Shown: piece after piece, positions 32,543-43,376 of the stretch | How the letters are laid out: each line of letters begins with the position of its first letter | Numbering within the stretch: the stretch's first letter is position 1 | From: Eurosta solidaginis | Lineage: Eukaryota; Arthropoda; Insecta; Diptera; Tephritidae | Length of the DNA stretch: 64,000 nucleotides | NCBI RefSeq assembly: GCF_040869045.1 | Contig: NC_090319.1 | Location: 53,664,779-53,728,778, forward strand | Direction: 5' to 3' | Program-made: the position numbers and the translations under genes | Notes under the pieces: model-generated | Databases searched by the model: none | Seen by the model: only the letters and a program-made list of their open reading frames with translations | What the model was told of the DNA's origin: nothing

Positions 32543-34262
32543 TGGTTGTACAGGTATAAACGAATCGAGATAGATATAGACTTCCATATATCAAAATCAT
32601 CAGTATCGAAAAAAAAATTGAGTGAGCCATGTCCGTCCGTCCGTCCGTTAACACGGTAAATTTGGAGGTATCTTGATGAACTTTTGTACGTAGGTTCCTG
32701 GGCACTCATCTCAGATCGCTATTTAAAATGAACGAAATCGGACTATAACCACGCCCACTTTTTCGATATCGAAAATTTAGAAAAACACAAAAAGTGCGAT
32801 AATTCATTACCAAAGACGGACAAAGCGATAAAACTTGGTAGATGAGTTGAACTTATGACGCAGAATAGAAAATTAGTAAAATTTTGGACAATGGGTGTGG
32901 CACCGCCCACTTTAAAAAAAAGGTAATTTAAAAGTTTTGCAAGCTGTAATTTGGCAGTCGTTGAAGATATCATGATGAAATTTGGCAGGAACGTTACTCC
33001 TATTACTATATGTATGCTTAATAAAAATTAGCAAAATCGGAGAACGACCACGCCCACTTAAAAAAAAAATTTTTTTAAAGTCAAATTTTAACAAAAAATT
33101 TATTATCTTTACAGTATATAAGTAAATTATGTCAACATTCAACTCCAGTAATGATATGTTGCAACAAAATACAAAAATAAAAGAAAATTTGAAAATGGGC
33201 GTGGCTCCGCCCTTTTTCATTTAATTTGTCTAGGATACTTTTAATGCCATAAGTCGAACAAAAATTTACCAATCCTTGTGAAATTGGGTAGGGGCTTAGA
33301 TTCTAGGACGATGACTATTTTCTGTGAAAAAGGGCGGAATCGGTTGAAGCCGCGCCCAGTTTTTATACACAGTCGACCGTCTGTCCTTCCGCTCGGCCGT
33401 TAATACGATAACTTGAGCAAAAATCGATATATCTTTACTAAACTCAGTTCACGTACTTATCTGAACTCACTTTGTATTGGTGTAAAAAATGGCCGAAATC
33501 CGACTATGACCACGCCCACTTTTTCGATTTCGAAAATTACGAAAAATGCCATAATTCTATACCAAAGACGAAAAAAGGGATGAAACATGGTAATTGGATT
33601 GGTTTATTGACTCAAAATAGAACTATAGAAAAAAACTTTGTAAAATGGGTGTGGCACCTATCATATTAAGTAAAAGAAAATGAAAAAGTTCTGCAGGGCG
33701 AAATAAAAAACCCTTGAAATCTCGGCATGAATGCTGTTCATGATATTACATATATAAATAAATTAGCGGTACCACATTTTGGTCGATATCTCGAAAACGG
33801 CTTCACATATACAACTACCACCACTCCCTTTTAAATCCCACATTAATACCTTTAATTTGATACTCATATTGTACAAACGCATTCTAAAGTCACCCCCGGT
33901 CCACCTTTATGCCGATATCTCGAAAAGGCGTCCACCTATAGAACTAGGGCCCACTCCCTTTTAAAGTACTCATTAACACCTTTCATTTGATACCCATATC
34001 GTACAAACAAATTCTAGAGTCAGCCCTGGTCCACCTTTATGGCGATATCCCTAATTGGCGTCCACCTATAGAACTATATCCCACTCCCTCTTAAAATACT
34101 CATTAATACCTTCAATTTGATACACATGTCATAAAAACACGTTCCAGGGTTACCCTATGTTCATTTTCCTACATGGTGATTTCCCCTTATTTTGTCTCCA
34201 TAGTTCTCAGCTGAGTATGTAATGTTCGGTTACACCCGAACTTAGCCTTCCTTACTTGTTCA
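32543..34262 (+). mobile_element. Rep-A, complete-looking copy
   Basis: Starts GTTGGTTGTACAGGTATAA and ends CCGAACTTAGCCTTCCTTACTTGTT, both ends shared with other copies. The left 1.2 kb is non-coding sequence rich in ACCACGCCCACTTTTTCGA and GGGCGTGGC words. The right 450 bp (about 33770-34190) holds three to four of the 130-bp monomers. The 3' end has the hairpin GTTCGG-TTACAC-CCGAAC. No coding capacity. It is just upstream of the ABCC start. Confidence 0.8.
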
Positions 34263-34479
34263 ATGTTAGTAGTGTACCATTGATTCATCGAGCTCTGGAT
34301 CACGATCCAATCTCATTGGAACGACCAGGATCAGTACTGTGAGGGTTGGCAGCACTCAACGAATGTGTACACATGATAGAGTGTCTGTTATTTTCCACCT
34401 TTTTTCCCCCGAATCGCTCCATAAAATTTTACTGAAAAAGTTAAAACAACTTAGCAAACCAATAACTAGTATTATTAGA
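34263..34479. other. Unassigned sequence
   Basis: Contains the word GATCCAATCTCATTGGAACG, loosely similar to 31870-31890 and 43820-43850. No coding frame. Confidence 0.4.
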
Positions 34480-34790
34480 TCCCATATTTACCTATATAAA
34501 CCAAGCGTTAAGCAGTAGACTCAAATGATAAGAGCTTATAGATTTACATGATGGCAAAAAATAAATGTGGCTTATCAGATCTTTATTTGAAAGAGTTCTG
34601 GCTTACCCTGGTAAGTTGAGAACAACATGAAATATTCTTAGCCTCTCTTCAAACCCGACGGACGGTATTCAGACCTTCTCTATCTATCAAGCTGTCTCTC
34701 CTCTGTCTTACATTCCTCTTTTTAACTCCATTCTGAACTGAATGCTTGGATCTTCAGAGTATCACATTGTCGACAACTTAGGAATATGAA
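34480..34790 (+). repeat. Rep-C, copy 2
   Basis: Shared blocks AAGCGTTAAGCAGTAGACTC, ATAGATTTACATGATGGCAA and a following pyrimidine-rich tract match copy 1 at 8845-9710. Confidence 0.6.
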
Positions 34791-34824
34791 AAGAGACTGC
34801 TGAAGGCAATAATCGATTGATGAT

Positions 34825-35240
34825 TTTGAACAATATCACGAAGTTTCGTATGAGCCTCTAGGAAGCTTGTAATACGAAAGCTCGGGATTGACGATATACA
34901 GTCCCCAGATCAAACATTTATCTATGTACACAAAGCGTTAAGAGGTAGACTCATTGAGCGGAAAGAGGTGGATAGTGTAAAAATATATAGCGGCAGAGAT
35001 TTTGAAGCAACGATGCTTCAAGGCTTATAGATTTAACTGATAGCAAAAAAGAAACCTGTGTTCTATCATATATTTATTTTCAACAGTTTCGACCTACCCT
35101 GGAAACATTTGGACTAGGGGTCTGAATTCCATAGTTACAATTGTGCTCTCACTGCGTATGTGATAGGACATTCACTCTCAATTTTTAGAGACCCATGGTT
35201 TAGACAAACATGAAATACTCCCAGCCATGAAATACTCTGT
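34825..35240 (+). repeat. Rep-C, copy 3
   Basis: Begins TATCACGAAGTTTCGTATG and contains AAGCTTGTAATACGAAAGCT, TATAGCGGCAGAGATTTTGA and ACATGAAATACTCCCAGCC, in the same order as copy 1. It follows copy 2 directly, in the same direction. Confidence 0.65.
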
Positions 35241-36289
35241 TGACTAACAATTGATAATGTCACCAAAAGATAAGCAATGAAAGCTGTTGAAATAACAGAT
35301 TTCTATCGACATAAGAATAACAGTAACTGCTGATATGACAGAGATCTCTGTGTCAAGATAGTCATAAGGTACTGAGGTGAGTGCCGTGAACGTAAGTTTA
35401 TCTTTAAAATTAGCCGATGTATTTGCATAAAGGCCGAACCACAATGAAGTTTTTCATATATATGCGTTCAACACAATATTATGCATCCCAATAACATTAG
35501 CCGTGTTTTTTTTACACCTATGTATATACATTTACGTTTGCGCGTAAAAAAAACGCTTATCCTCACTTAGATAATGTTTAGGAGACCCATGTAGCGGCAA
35601 TTAGCTACAGAACATGTTGTACCGAAAAGTGCAGACACAAATCTCTGGTGGCCATAGTGTATTGCGATGAATGATGGACACACACCATCTGTAGTGGTAA
35701 TACAAATAATTAGTGTAGAGGTGAAACATAGACACATATTTCAGTTGCATCTGAGTATAATGCGTATTGAAATTTAGGAATACTAATTTTACGCGCATCA
35801 ATTTCAGAAGACTAGATAAAGTTTAACGCTTAGCAGTCCATATAAAGTTTAAGCGTAAGCGAATATAGATGTAAAAAAACACAGCTATTGCCACAATTAC
35901 ACAAGATGTTACGTTTGCAAATATAAAGAAGTTCAGACTTATTGAATTTTGTAGCTTATTCCGCCTTGACCATTCACATACACAATTTCGCGAACCACTG
36001 CTATAAACATTCCCACTAAACAAGAAAAATACTTGCTAACATATTTTGTGTCGAATTCATTTGTTAAATTGCAGTTTTTAACTGTGAAAATTGTTGGAAA
36101 AGTACCAACGAGTGGGAAAAATAATTTTACTTGCAAAGTGTGAAAGCACCCTTAGTCAAAGCAAATGTCGAATTTTTCTTCTTATGCTTTGCTTGCAACA
36201 GAAGTTGGGAGTTGGCTACTTTATCATGTCATATGGCGCCATCGTCGCCCAATCTGCGGTGCTCCATATAAATTTATGTGTAATAGACT
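35241..36289. other. No recognisable gene
   Basis: About 1 kb without a motif-bearing frame or shared repeat. Confidence 0.5.
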
Positions 36290-36612
36290 GGGCCGATTTA
36301 TTAACTGATATTGCGCCATCGATTGTTTTTAATTTTTCGACCAAAACACTCCCCAAAACCCAAAAAAAAAATTTTTTTTTTTTCAAAAAACTGTTATCTC
36401 CAATGTTTTTACAAGTTTTTTTAGAAAAAAATATTTTATGGGTTTTGGGGAGTGTTTTGGTCGAAAAATTTACCCTTTCGCCATTTTTTCGCAGGCTGGA
36501 AAATTTATTTTTTGGGTATGCGTAGTGGAACGTTTTTTCCTGAGCCCAAATCCTATCGAAAAATCGATGGCGCGATATCGGTTAACTTTCGTTCATACAA
36601 ATCGATCCAGGT
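36290..36612. mobile_element. FB fold-back repeat, copy 2 (degraded left arm)
   Basis: The right arm is well kept (GGGTATGCGTAGTGGAACG, CCTGAGCCCAAATCCTATCG, GATGGCGCGATATCGG, then ATCGATCCAG). The left arm is shorter and altered (GGGCCGATTTATTAACTG, TTGCGCCATCGATTG). The centre has an inner inverted pair around CCCCAAAACCC and GGGTTTTGGGG. Confidence 0.75.
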
Positions 36613-37398
36613 TAATGTGTAATCTACTCATCACGCATAAGATTGCGTTAAATGCATCCATATCAGAAACTGCTTATTTGACGGGGCTTTAACATTGAAA
36701 GTTGTTTGCGGTTGAAATTACCTTTGAAATCAATTCTTTTAACAGAAAAATCAGTTAGATTGCTTTAGAATCTGTCATTTTTACTGAGTACTTTTAACTT
36801 GAGAGCAACAGTTTTTCTTCTGTTGAAATAACTAAACAAATTTGTATTCTTGACAAAAAAAATTGTTGAATTAACCATAATCAATTTTATCAATTTTACT
36901 GAATGTCTGTTAACTCCAGAACAAAAAACCTGATTTCTTGATTTTACTAGCTTCATTTCTTTCGGTGTATTTGGTGAACATCAATGAGCATACATTGATA
37001 GATTTATACATACATGTTCATGTAAATTGTATGTAAGATAAGCTTTTATGTATCACAATTTGTTAACACTGATATGAACATTTGTACAAAAACCATATTG
37101 AAGATATACTTTAAGCCTACTCATCGTCAAACATCACGGATGTAGATATGTTTTATTTATGAAAATGAGTTAGCACTTATTTAGAAATTACGGAATAAAA
37201 GCTAGTAAATCATGCTGCAAAACGTATTTTTGTTTTTTTTTGTTTTTCTTTATTAAAGAAAAAGCGATAAAGTAAAAAACTGAAATAATTTAAACGTCAT
37301 TATGACTAAGCGCACTGTTGTTCTAGCAGTGGCAATATACCCAATTCGACAAGCACTTTCTCATGGCCCTAATGCCTTGCCCATTATCAAACCTCTTC
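36613..37398. other. No recognisable gene
   Basis: AT-rich sequence, no supported feature. Confidence 0.5.
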
Positions 37399-37945
37399 AC
37401 TGAATATTTTTGTTGTTGTTGTTGTAGCAAATAACAAATGATAATGATAATGTTAACAAATTGTCATCAATATCCTCTAATGGGAGTCCAAGGAAGCTTG
37501 CAGTTTCTACATGGGTGGACCAGAGTGAGAGGAGTGTTAGAGGCGTTGGTTCCACATTGCAATTAAAGAGATGGTTGGAGTCGTGTGGGGACACATTGCA
37601 GGTAGCACACACATTATGCATGTCGGGGTTGATTCTGGATTGGTATGAGTTTAACCTGCCACAGTACTCAGATCGAAGTTGAGCACACTCAGAAAAAACT
37701 TGAATGAAATGACACTTAAGAAATTTTATCCTCATTCGCATGGCCAAATTTCTTCAAAATGAGGGGAAAAATTCTTCAAATTGAGGAATTTCCCATTCCC
37801 ATTTTCTTCAATCGGGAGACGTTTTTTCTGAGTGCAAGAGTGACGCGCGTTTCCCTAGGGAGAGTGCGTTCCTCTTCTGCTAGTTCTGGCTAGGTTTCTT
37901 TAAAAGATCCGACGGCTGTTTCTGGATACCACAGAGGACCTGTTT
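37399..37945 (-). mobile_element. LINE-beta 3' end fragment
   Basis: Starts with the CAA-rich tail (plus-strand TTGTTGTTGTTGTTG at 37409). On the minus strand the ORF2 end reads MHNVCATCNVSPHDSNHLFN-like sequence, a Cys/His cluster closing the protein, with an open frame at 37397-37747. It matches 10930-11290. A 149-bp MITE is inserted at 37686-37834, and LINE-beta resumes at 37835 (CAAGAGTGACGCGCG). Confidence 0.85.
37686..37834. mobile_element. Small MITE with 14-bp inverted repeats, empty site known
   Basis: Ends CACTCAGAAAAAAC and GTTTTTTCTGAGTG are exact inverted repeats. The intact LINE-beta copy at about 11150-11170 reads GTTGAGCAAGAGTGAC with no insert, so the empty site is visible: the insertion duplicated CA (37684-37685 and 37835-37836). 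The interior is itself partly palindromic and non-coding. Confidence 0.88.
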
Positions 37946-38885
37946 GTCCTCGAACGTGCATGGGCACGGTTCTAGCTAATAACAGGATACAAATCTACAT
38001 CGATAGGTCCAAAATGGAGTCAGGTATAAGTGCTGAAATCTTTTCGTATTTACAAGAGACTTTCATGTTATTCAAACCGCCGTCGTACTGTAGTATGTTT
38101 CCGGCAGAAGTCTTTGCGATTTGGCAGACCTGCAAAACACGCGAGTTCCGGACATAAATGACAAATTTTCTGGTAACTTTTCTGACAGCCAAGCAGCAAC
38201 AAAGGCGTTAGCTGAACCATACACTAGCTCAAAGCTAGTTGGTGCATGCAAGAAACTGAAAGCTGCGTAACTCGACACTCTGGAAAATCCATTATCTAGG
38301 TTCCGGGACATGGAGGAGTCGATGGACATGAGATGGCACGTAGGGGATCAGCGGAAGGAAGTGAGGAAATAACCAGCGTCGAAGTAGGCATACCCTAAGT
38401 GTACTCGGGGAGAAATTCGAAATTTGTACGTCAACAAAAGCAAAAGTGGAAGATTACCGCGGGCTGTGCAATTTCAACGGCTACAAAGGCACATTACTAT
38501 AAAAGGAGAACAAGGATTCTATGGATCTAGGGATCCGACACGCATAAACTTATAGCGGCCTGCACCGGTAAATGGGCTTTAAGCACTCATGCGGAAAAGG
38601 TGAATACTCCGCATAATGACTAATGCAAAAGTTGTAAAGACGTAACTACAAAAAAACTGTTGAGCATTTTTTGTACAAATGCTCGGCTCTAGCCGCTTCA
38701 TGGAAATTCTGGGTAGATTATCGGTAATAAGGAGTCCATATATTCTTGATTTTATAAACAGCCCGGCTGCTTGTAGTGCATAGGCGATGTAGCACTCAGT
38801 AGGTGCAAACAAGTTTTATGGCATCAAAACGACTTTTCATTAGCTACTTGGGCACCCTGGGTCGCAGCCCTTATAACTATCTATT
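37946..38885 (+). mobile_element. RNase H-type LINE fragment
   Basis: Reads a degraded RNase H start (IQIYIDRSKMESG, about 37988-38028; the usual YTDGSK is altered), then YCSMFPAEVFAI (about 38088-38124), stretches equivalent to the substrate-handle region, and a Cys-rich C-terminal region with KSCKD (about 38624). Several frames are needed. Confidence 0.65.
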
Positions 38886-39035
38886 ATCGCCAAAGCTGAT
38901 CAACCCCTATACACTTATAGCACTTTTTTTTTGTTTTGCCCTGAAGAATAGGCACAGATACAAATTCACTCTTTGAATATAAAAAAAATTTCATAGCACT
39001 CCCATATGCCCTCACATATAAATTGGAGTCATATG
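38886..39035. other. Unassigned sequence
   Basis: No supported feature. Confidence 0.4.
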
Positions 39036-39325
39036 AAAGTGCTTGAATTTAATTTGAAAGTGCAAAGGAAATGCACTTCCATATGAAGCCAAAGCTCTTC
39101 GGTATGATATTCAAATTTACGCTAATTGACAACAGAAAACTTTTCAAATATTTTAAGGCAAAATTTATACAGTAAGGGGACCACCAAAATTCTTTAAACA
39201 TTTACGAATTACTGAATTTTTTTTTTCAATTTAAAAAAGTTTCAGTGTATATATAATTTTGTATATGTATTGTGATTTGCACTTCAAAACAAAAATTTTT
39301 GAACAACCCTGATTATTGCTAAAAT
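39036..39325 (+). repeat. Rep-D, copy 2
   Basis: Inverted match of 22150-22435: CACTTCCATATGAAGCC, CGGTATGATATTCAAATTTA, GGGGACCACCAAAATTC, TGTATTGTGATTTGCA and GAACAACCCTGATTATTG align in order. Confidence 0.65.
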
Positions 39326-39748
39326 TAAAAAAAAAATGTATTTTAATTATTATTTTTGCTGAAATTTTATTTATATGCACTTTTTTGTTTGGAAAATTCA
39401 GCACAACAATTTCCGATTTTTTTTTTTTTTTTTTTTTGTTTAATTGCTATTTTGCTGTTTTTCTATATTTCATTATAGACACTAAAAAACTTTTTTATTT
39501 TGTCTCCAATCGGATTAATATGTATTAGTTTTTTTTTTTTTAATTTATAATATTTAATTACTTTTATTAAGTTTAGTTCACTAAGTTTTTTTTTGCATTT
39601 TTTTTTTCATTTCCCCAAAATTTCTGCGACGGGTAATTTCAAATATTTGAACATGGTAAACTGTCCGCTGTGAATTAAAACATTTTAATTTACATATTTA
39701 TCTCAATTGATATTCAAAAAAAAAAACCATCACAAAAGATATATACAT
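39326..39748. other. T-rich low-complexity stretch
   Basis: Several T-runs of 10 or more (39418-39438, 39529-39541, 39584-39610). No coding frame supported. Confidence 0.5.
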
Positions 39749-40098
39749 TAGGGTGGGTCGATTTATTAATCGAAAATGTCCGCTAAAAACGTTGGCCAAA
39801 AAATATATATATATATTTTTTTTTTTTTAAACTGTTATCGCCAACGTTTTAGCGGACATTTTTTTGGTATACCCTATACATAAAAATTTTACAATCAAAT
39901 GAAAATTTTTTTAGTAGGTCATAAAAAAACCTTAACAACCAAAGTCGAAAGAAAGTCAAAAAAATAAAATTTCGCAGGCTCGAAAATTATTTTTTTGGGT
40001 ATGTGTAGTGGTACTTTTTTTTCCTGAGCCCAAATCCTATCGAAAAATCGATGGCGCGATATCGGTTAACTTTCGTTCATACAAATGGACCCACCCTA
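39749..40098. mobile_element. FB fold-back repeat, copy 3 (best-kept ends)
   Basis: Ends TAGGGTGGGTCGATTTA and, inverted, TAGGGTGGGTCCATTTG. ACAT flanks both ends (39745-39748 and 40099-40102) and may be a 4-bp target duplication, although the flanks are ATACAT-rich. The right arm carries the full block with CGATATCGCGCCATCGAT. The left arm is shorter, and an inner inverted pair (TGTCCGCTAAAAACGTTGGC and its complement) forms a second stem. Confidence 0.8.
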
Positions 40099-40269
40099 AC
40101 ATACATATGTACACATATCCGGCCCAATTTCATTATTTCAAATATGCACTAAAATTAATTTTTACCAAAAAATGCACACTTCATTTTATTCAGGAATAGA
40201 TTTTTTTTCAATCACCAATCACTTAAATACAAAAACAAAAAAAAATTCATACCACCAATAATCGAGTTT

Positions 40270-40770
40270 TCAAATTTCTTTACTTTCACGCGCGATCATT
40301 CCATTCAACACATTCTGATCTTCCGCCGGCAACAGACTATTTCCAAAGAGCACTCGCTTAGCACTTTTATACCCATCGTCACTGCCGCGTGCTCTTGATT
40401 TTATACACGCTTGTTTTGTATAAGATCTAATGTCTAAGAGTGTGCATATCAAATCGGGCATGTGTATTCTCTTTGTTTTGGTTTTTGCTGCTTTTTATAC
40501 GTTCTCTTGTATCATTTATTTTATTATAAGCCCTAATTACTTTAGTATTGTATTTGCTTTGTATTTTATCTTAGCACAAGTAAAAGTTTTACCAAAACCT
40601 TTTAAAGAAGGCAAAGTTCCTATGAAAGCAAGTATAATATACCCAGCTGTGCAGTTCCTTGGAATTGACGTGTTCTCTATTTCCATTTTTTCAAGGCCTT
40701 TTCCTTAAACCAGAAACACGTAAAGTAGGTTTTAATTTAGAAGAACAAAATAGGTTAGAAGGGACGGTGC
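40270..40770. other. Two unassigned open frames, coding status doubtful
   Basis: Minus strand 40270-40461 has an open frame with balanced composition (reads SAKRVLFGNSLLPAEDQNVL in the middle). Plus strand 40430-40708 has an open frame whose N-terminal half is strongly hydrophobic and could form two membrane segments. Neither has a motif that I recognise. The minus-strand frame includes GGTATAAAAG at 40373, which could equally be a promoter of a host or LTR transcript. Listed because this is one of the few non-repeat, less AT-rich stretches. Confidence 0.2.
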
Positions 40771-40780
40771 ATATATTTAA

Positions 40781-41040
40781 CAAGTAAGGAAGGCTAAGTT
40801 AGGGTGTAACCAATCATTACATACTCAGCTGAGAGCTTTGGAGACAAAATAAGGGAAAATCACCATGTAGGAAAATGAACCTAGGGTAACCCTAGAATGT
40901 GTTTGTATGACATGTGTATCAAATGGGAGGTATTAAAGAGTATTTTAAAAGGGAGTGGGTCATAGTTCTATAGGTGGACGCCTTTTCGCCATAAAGGTGG
41001 ACCAGGGGTGACTCTAGAATGTGACCGATATGGGTATCAA
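40781..41040 (-). mobile_element. Rep-A, 3' end (reverse orientation)
   Basis: Starts AAGTAAGGAAGGCTAAG, the inverted Rep-A terminus, followed by the altered hairpin and about one and a half 130-bp monomers (CTATAGGTGGACGCCTTTTCG, GTGGACCAGGGGTGACTCTAG). The match stops at about 41040. Confidence 0.8.
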
Positions 41041-41694
41041 CCCACTCAGCATTTAGGTGATAAAATTTTGAATTTCTCCACATATCAATACAATTTGATT
41101 ACTCTTTCTGACTAAAAAATGAGTTATCATACAATTGAACAAAAGAAATAATCAAATATGAATACTTTTGATGATCAAAAACTGTATATAGTTTATGAAT
41201 CTTTGTTGACTGAATAATGAATTTTATACTTGTTAAAATTTCACTTTTGATTGAAGATCTTATTTTTTCGCATACACACATTTTTTCATTAATGAAGTTC
41301 AGAAAAAATATATTAAAATTTTATTCTTCAAGACAAGAAATAATGTATATACTGCTCCTAACAAAAGATACCCCAACCATTTCTCCACCTTCGGCTTCCC
41401 AGAAAATAAAAATCCAACCATTAGACAATACAAAGGTTGTGAACTATTTGAACCCCAGGTAAGTGAAACTCTCTTGACATATGTACCTGGATATGGCTTC
41501 AACATCCCGTGCCATATCGTATTTTAAGATGTTGACGATCATATCTGATGCTGGATGTTGTAGTCGCAGGTATATATTGGTCTAGTTTGTATGCGAATTG
41601 CCTATGGTTCAAATAGCTCACTTCCGCATGCTTTCTTCCCCTGATGAAATAAGATTAGCATGTAGTATCTTATTTTGTATGAGATATGATATGA
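41041..41694. other. Insert or replacement inside Rep-A, with a possible exon
   Basis: This stretch separates two parts of a reverse Rep-A copy and has no match in the window. A plus-strand frame at 41217-41462 reads STASQKI-like serine/proline sequence (PTISPPSASQKIKIQPLDN) and runs into a strong splice donor, CCAGGTAAGTG (41455-41465). No clear acceptor precedes it. It might be an exon of an unknown gene or chance. Confidence 0.25.
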
Positions 41695-42050
41695 TATTAT
41701 GGCATTAAAAGTATCCTAGACAAAATAAATGAAAGAAGGCGGAGCCACTTCCATTTTGAAAATTTCTTTTATTTTTGTATTTTTTGCCCCATATCATTAC
41801 TGGAGTTGAATGTTGACATAATTTACTTATATACTGTAAAGATATTCAATTTTTTGTTAAAATTTGACTTCCTTTCCTTTTTTTAAGTGGGCGTGTTCGG
41901 CATCCCATTTTGCTAATTTTTATTTAGAACACATATAGTAATAGGAGTAATGTTACTTCCAAATGTCATCATGATATCTTCAACGGCTGCCAAATTAGAG
42001 CTTGCAAAACTTTTAAATTACCTCCTTTTAAAAGTGGAGCGCAATTGATT
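41695..42050 (-). mobile_element. Rep-A interior (reverse orientation)
   Basis: Reverse complement of the Rep-A interior seen at 32930-33250 and 45590-45900: GGCATTAAAAGTATCCTAG, GGCGGAGCCAC, CATATCATTACTGGAGTTGA and AAGTGGGCGTGTTCGG align in order. It belongs to the same copy as 40781-41040. Confidence 0.75.
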
Positions 42051-42267
42051 GACTAATAATATCTCCTTTCCTACCAACTTTCCAATGAAAGTAATGTGCG
42101 CTCCACTTTTATATTTTTACTTCTCATAAATATTTTTGCAATTTCTATGTCAAAATTTAAAAATCAAAGTTTAGCAAGAATATGTCTTTATATAACGAGA
42201 CATTTTTCGCTGATTTTTGTCCATTAACGAAGTGATTAAAATTTTTAATTTTATTTTTATTAAATTA
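42051..42267. other. Unassigned sequence
   Basis: Carries an inverted pair, GTGGAGCGCAATTGATT-like (42034) and GTGCGCTCCAC (42096-42106). No coding frame. Confidence 0.4.
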
Positions 42268-43376
42268 CTAGAAGACCCGGCAGACGTTGTCCTGCCCTAA
42301 ATTTGGCCTATCTGCATACATTTTAATAAGCTTTTTCCGTCTGACTCTGCCCCCCCCCCTCTTCACTTTTTCCTAACATTTTATTCACTCCGCCCTCCGT
42401 CTTTTTCGCTTCATCTATCTCCATCTTCGTCTCATTCTATCTCTTTCTCAATCTCCTTCTCCTTATCTCTTTTATCTTCTCTCAATTTCTTCTCATTCTT
42501 TTGCATCCCTTATTGCCTGTCCCTGAGGGTGGTATGTATTTTATTCCTGTCCCAGTCCCAGTCCCACTCCGAGTCTCAGTCCCAGTCCTAGTCCTAATCC
42601 CAGTCCGTCTTTGGATAATATATTACTCTGTACCAAAGCACTCATCAACAGCTTTTATTTGATATCCATATTGTATAAACACTGTCTAGGCATTCACTGG
42701 CCCACGTTTTGGCCTATATCTCGATACCCTGTACCTGTAGTAACCGCCGCGTGAGGTTTACGCAACTTGTGTGAAAGTTTGAACAAAATCGACCGGCGTA
42801 TCTCTTCAAACACCGGCGACCAACTAACACACATTTTAGCCTTTTTTATATATATATAAATTTTTATTTTTCACACTTCACTATAATATTAAAACGAAAT
42901 GCAGATTTTTGTTGCTTTTGAAATTCGGCTTAAAAATTGCACATGGAACGACTAAAGACTCTCCTGTAATTAAAATAATGTCATATTACCTCTAAATCGC
43001 GGGCCCCCTCAGAAACCCCCTCCCCCCACCCCCCTCTCGGTGGGTCTGGTGATGTGCTATACTTGATATCATTCGATATAATATTTTTTATTAATAAGCA
43101 GGTTGTTTAATTGAACACCAAGCAATTACACGGAAGTATATCCGCACCACCTGAAAATATGAGTGCCACTGCGTATACGTAACATTTTAATATTGCGTAT
43201 ATACAAATAAAAAAAATTGCAATAAAATAATATTGCGACTATAAACTGAGATATTACCTATCCTATGTTTCAAGCTAGATCAAACTACACACGGGGTGCA
43301 AAACAAATTCAAAATAGGTTCAGTAGTTTAGGAGTCCATCAGCCTCAAACACGTGTTTTTTATATATTAAGATTTA
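42268..43376 (+). mobile_element. Rep-B, copy 1
   Basis: Begins ACTAGAAGACCCGGCAGACG followed by TTGTCCTGCC, and ends near GTGTTTTTTATATATTAAGA. Inside are a C/T-rich stretch (42340-42500), a CCCAGT hexamer array (42540-42605), one unit of the 130-bp monomer (about 42630-42740), and GTTCAGTAGTTTAGGAGTCC close to the end. No coding frame. An inverted copy is at 50990-52475. Class unknown. Confidence 0.75.
43004..43036 (-). promoter_or_regulatory. Potential G-quadruplex (minus strand)
   Basis: The plus strand has C-runs of 5, 5, 6 and 6 separated by short spacers. The minus strand is thus a run of G-tracts that meets the usual G4 pattern. It lies inside Rep-B. Confidence 0.6.
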
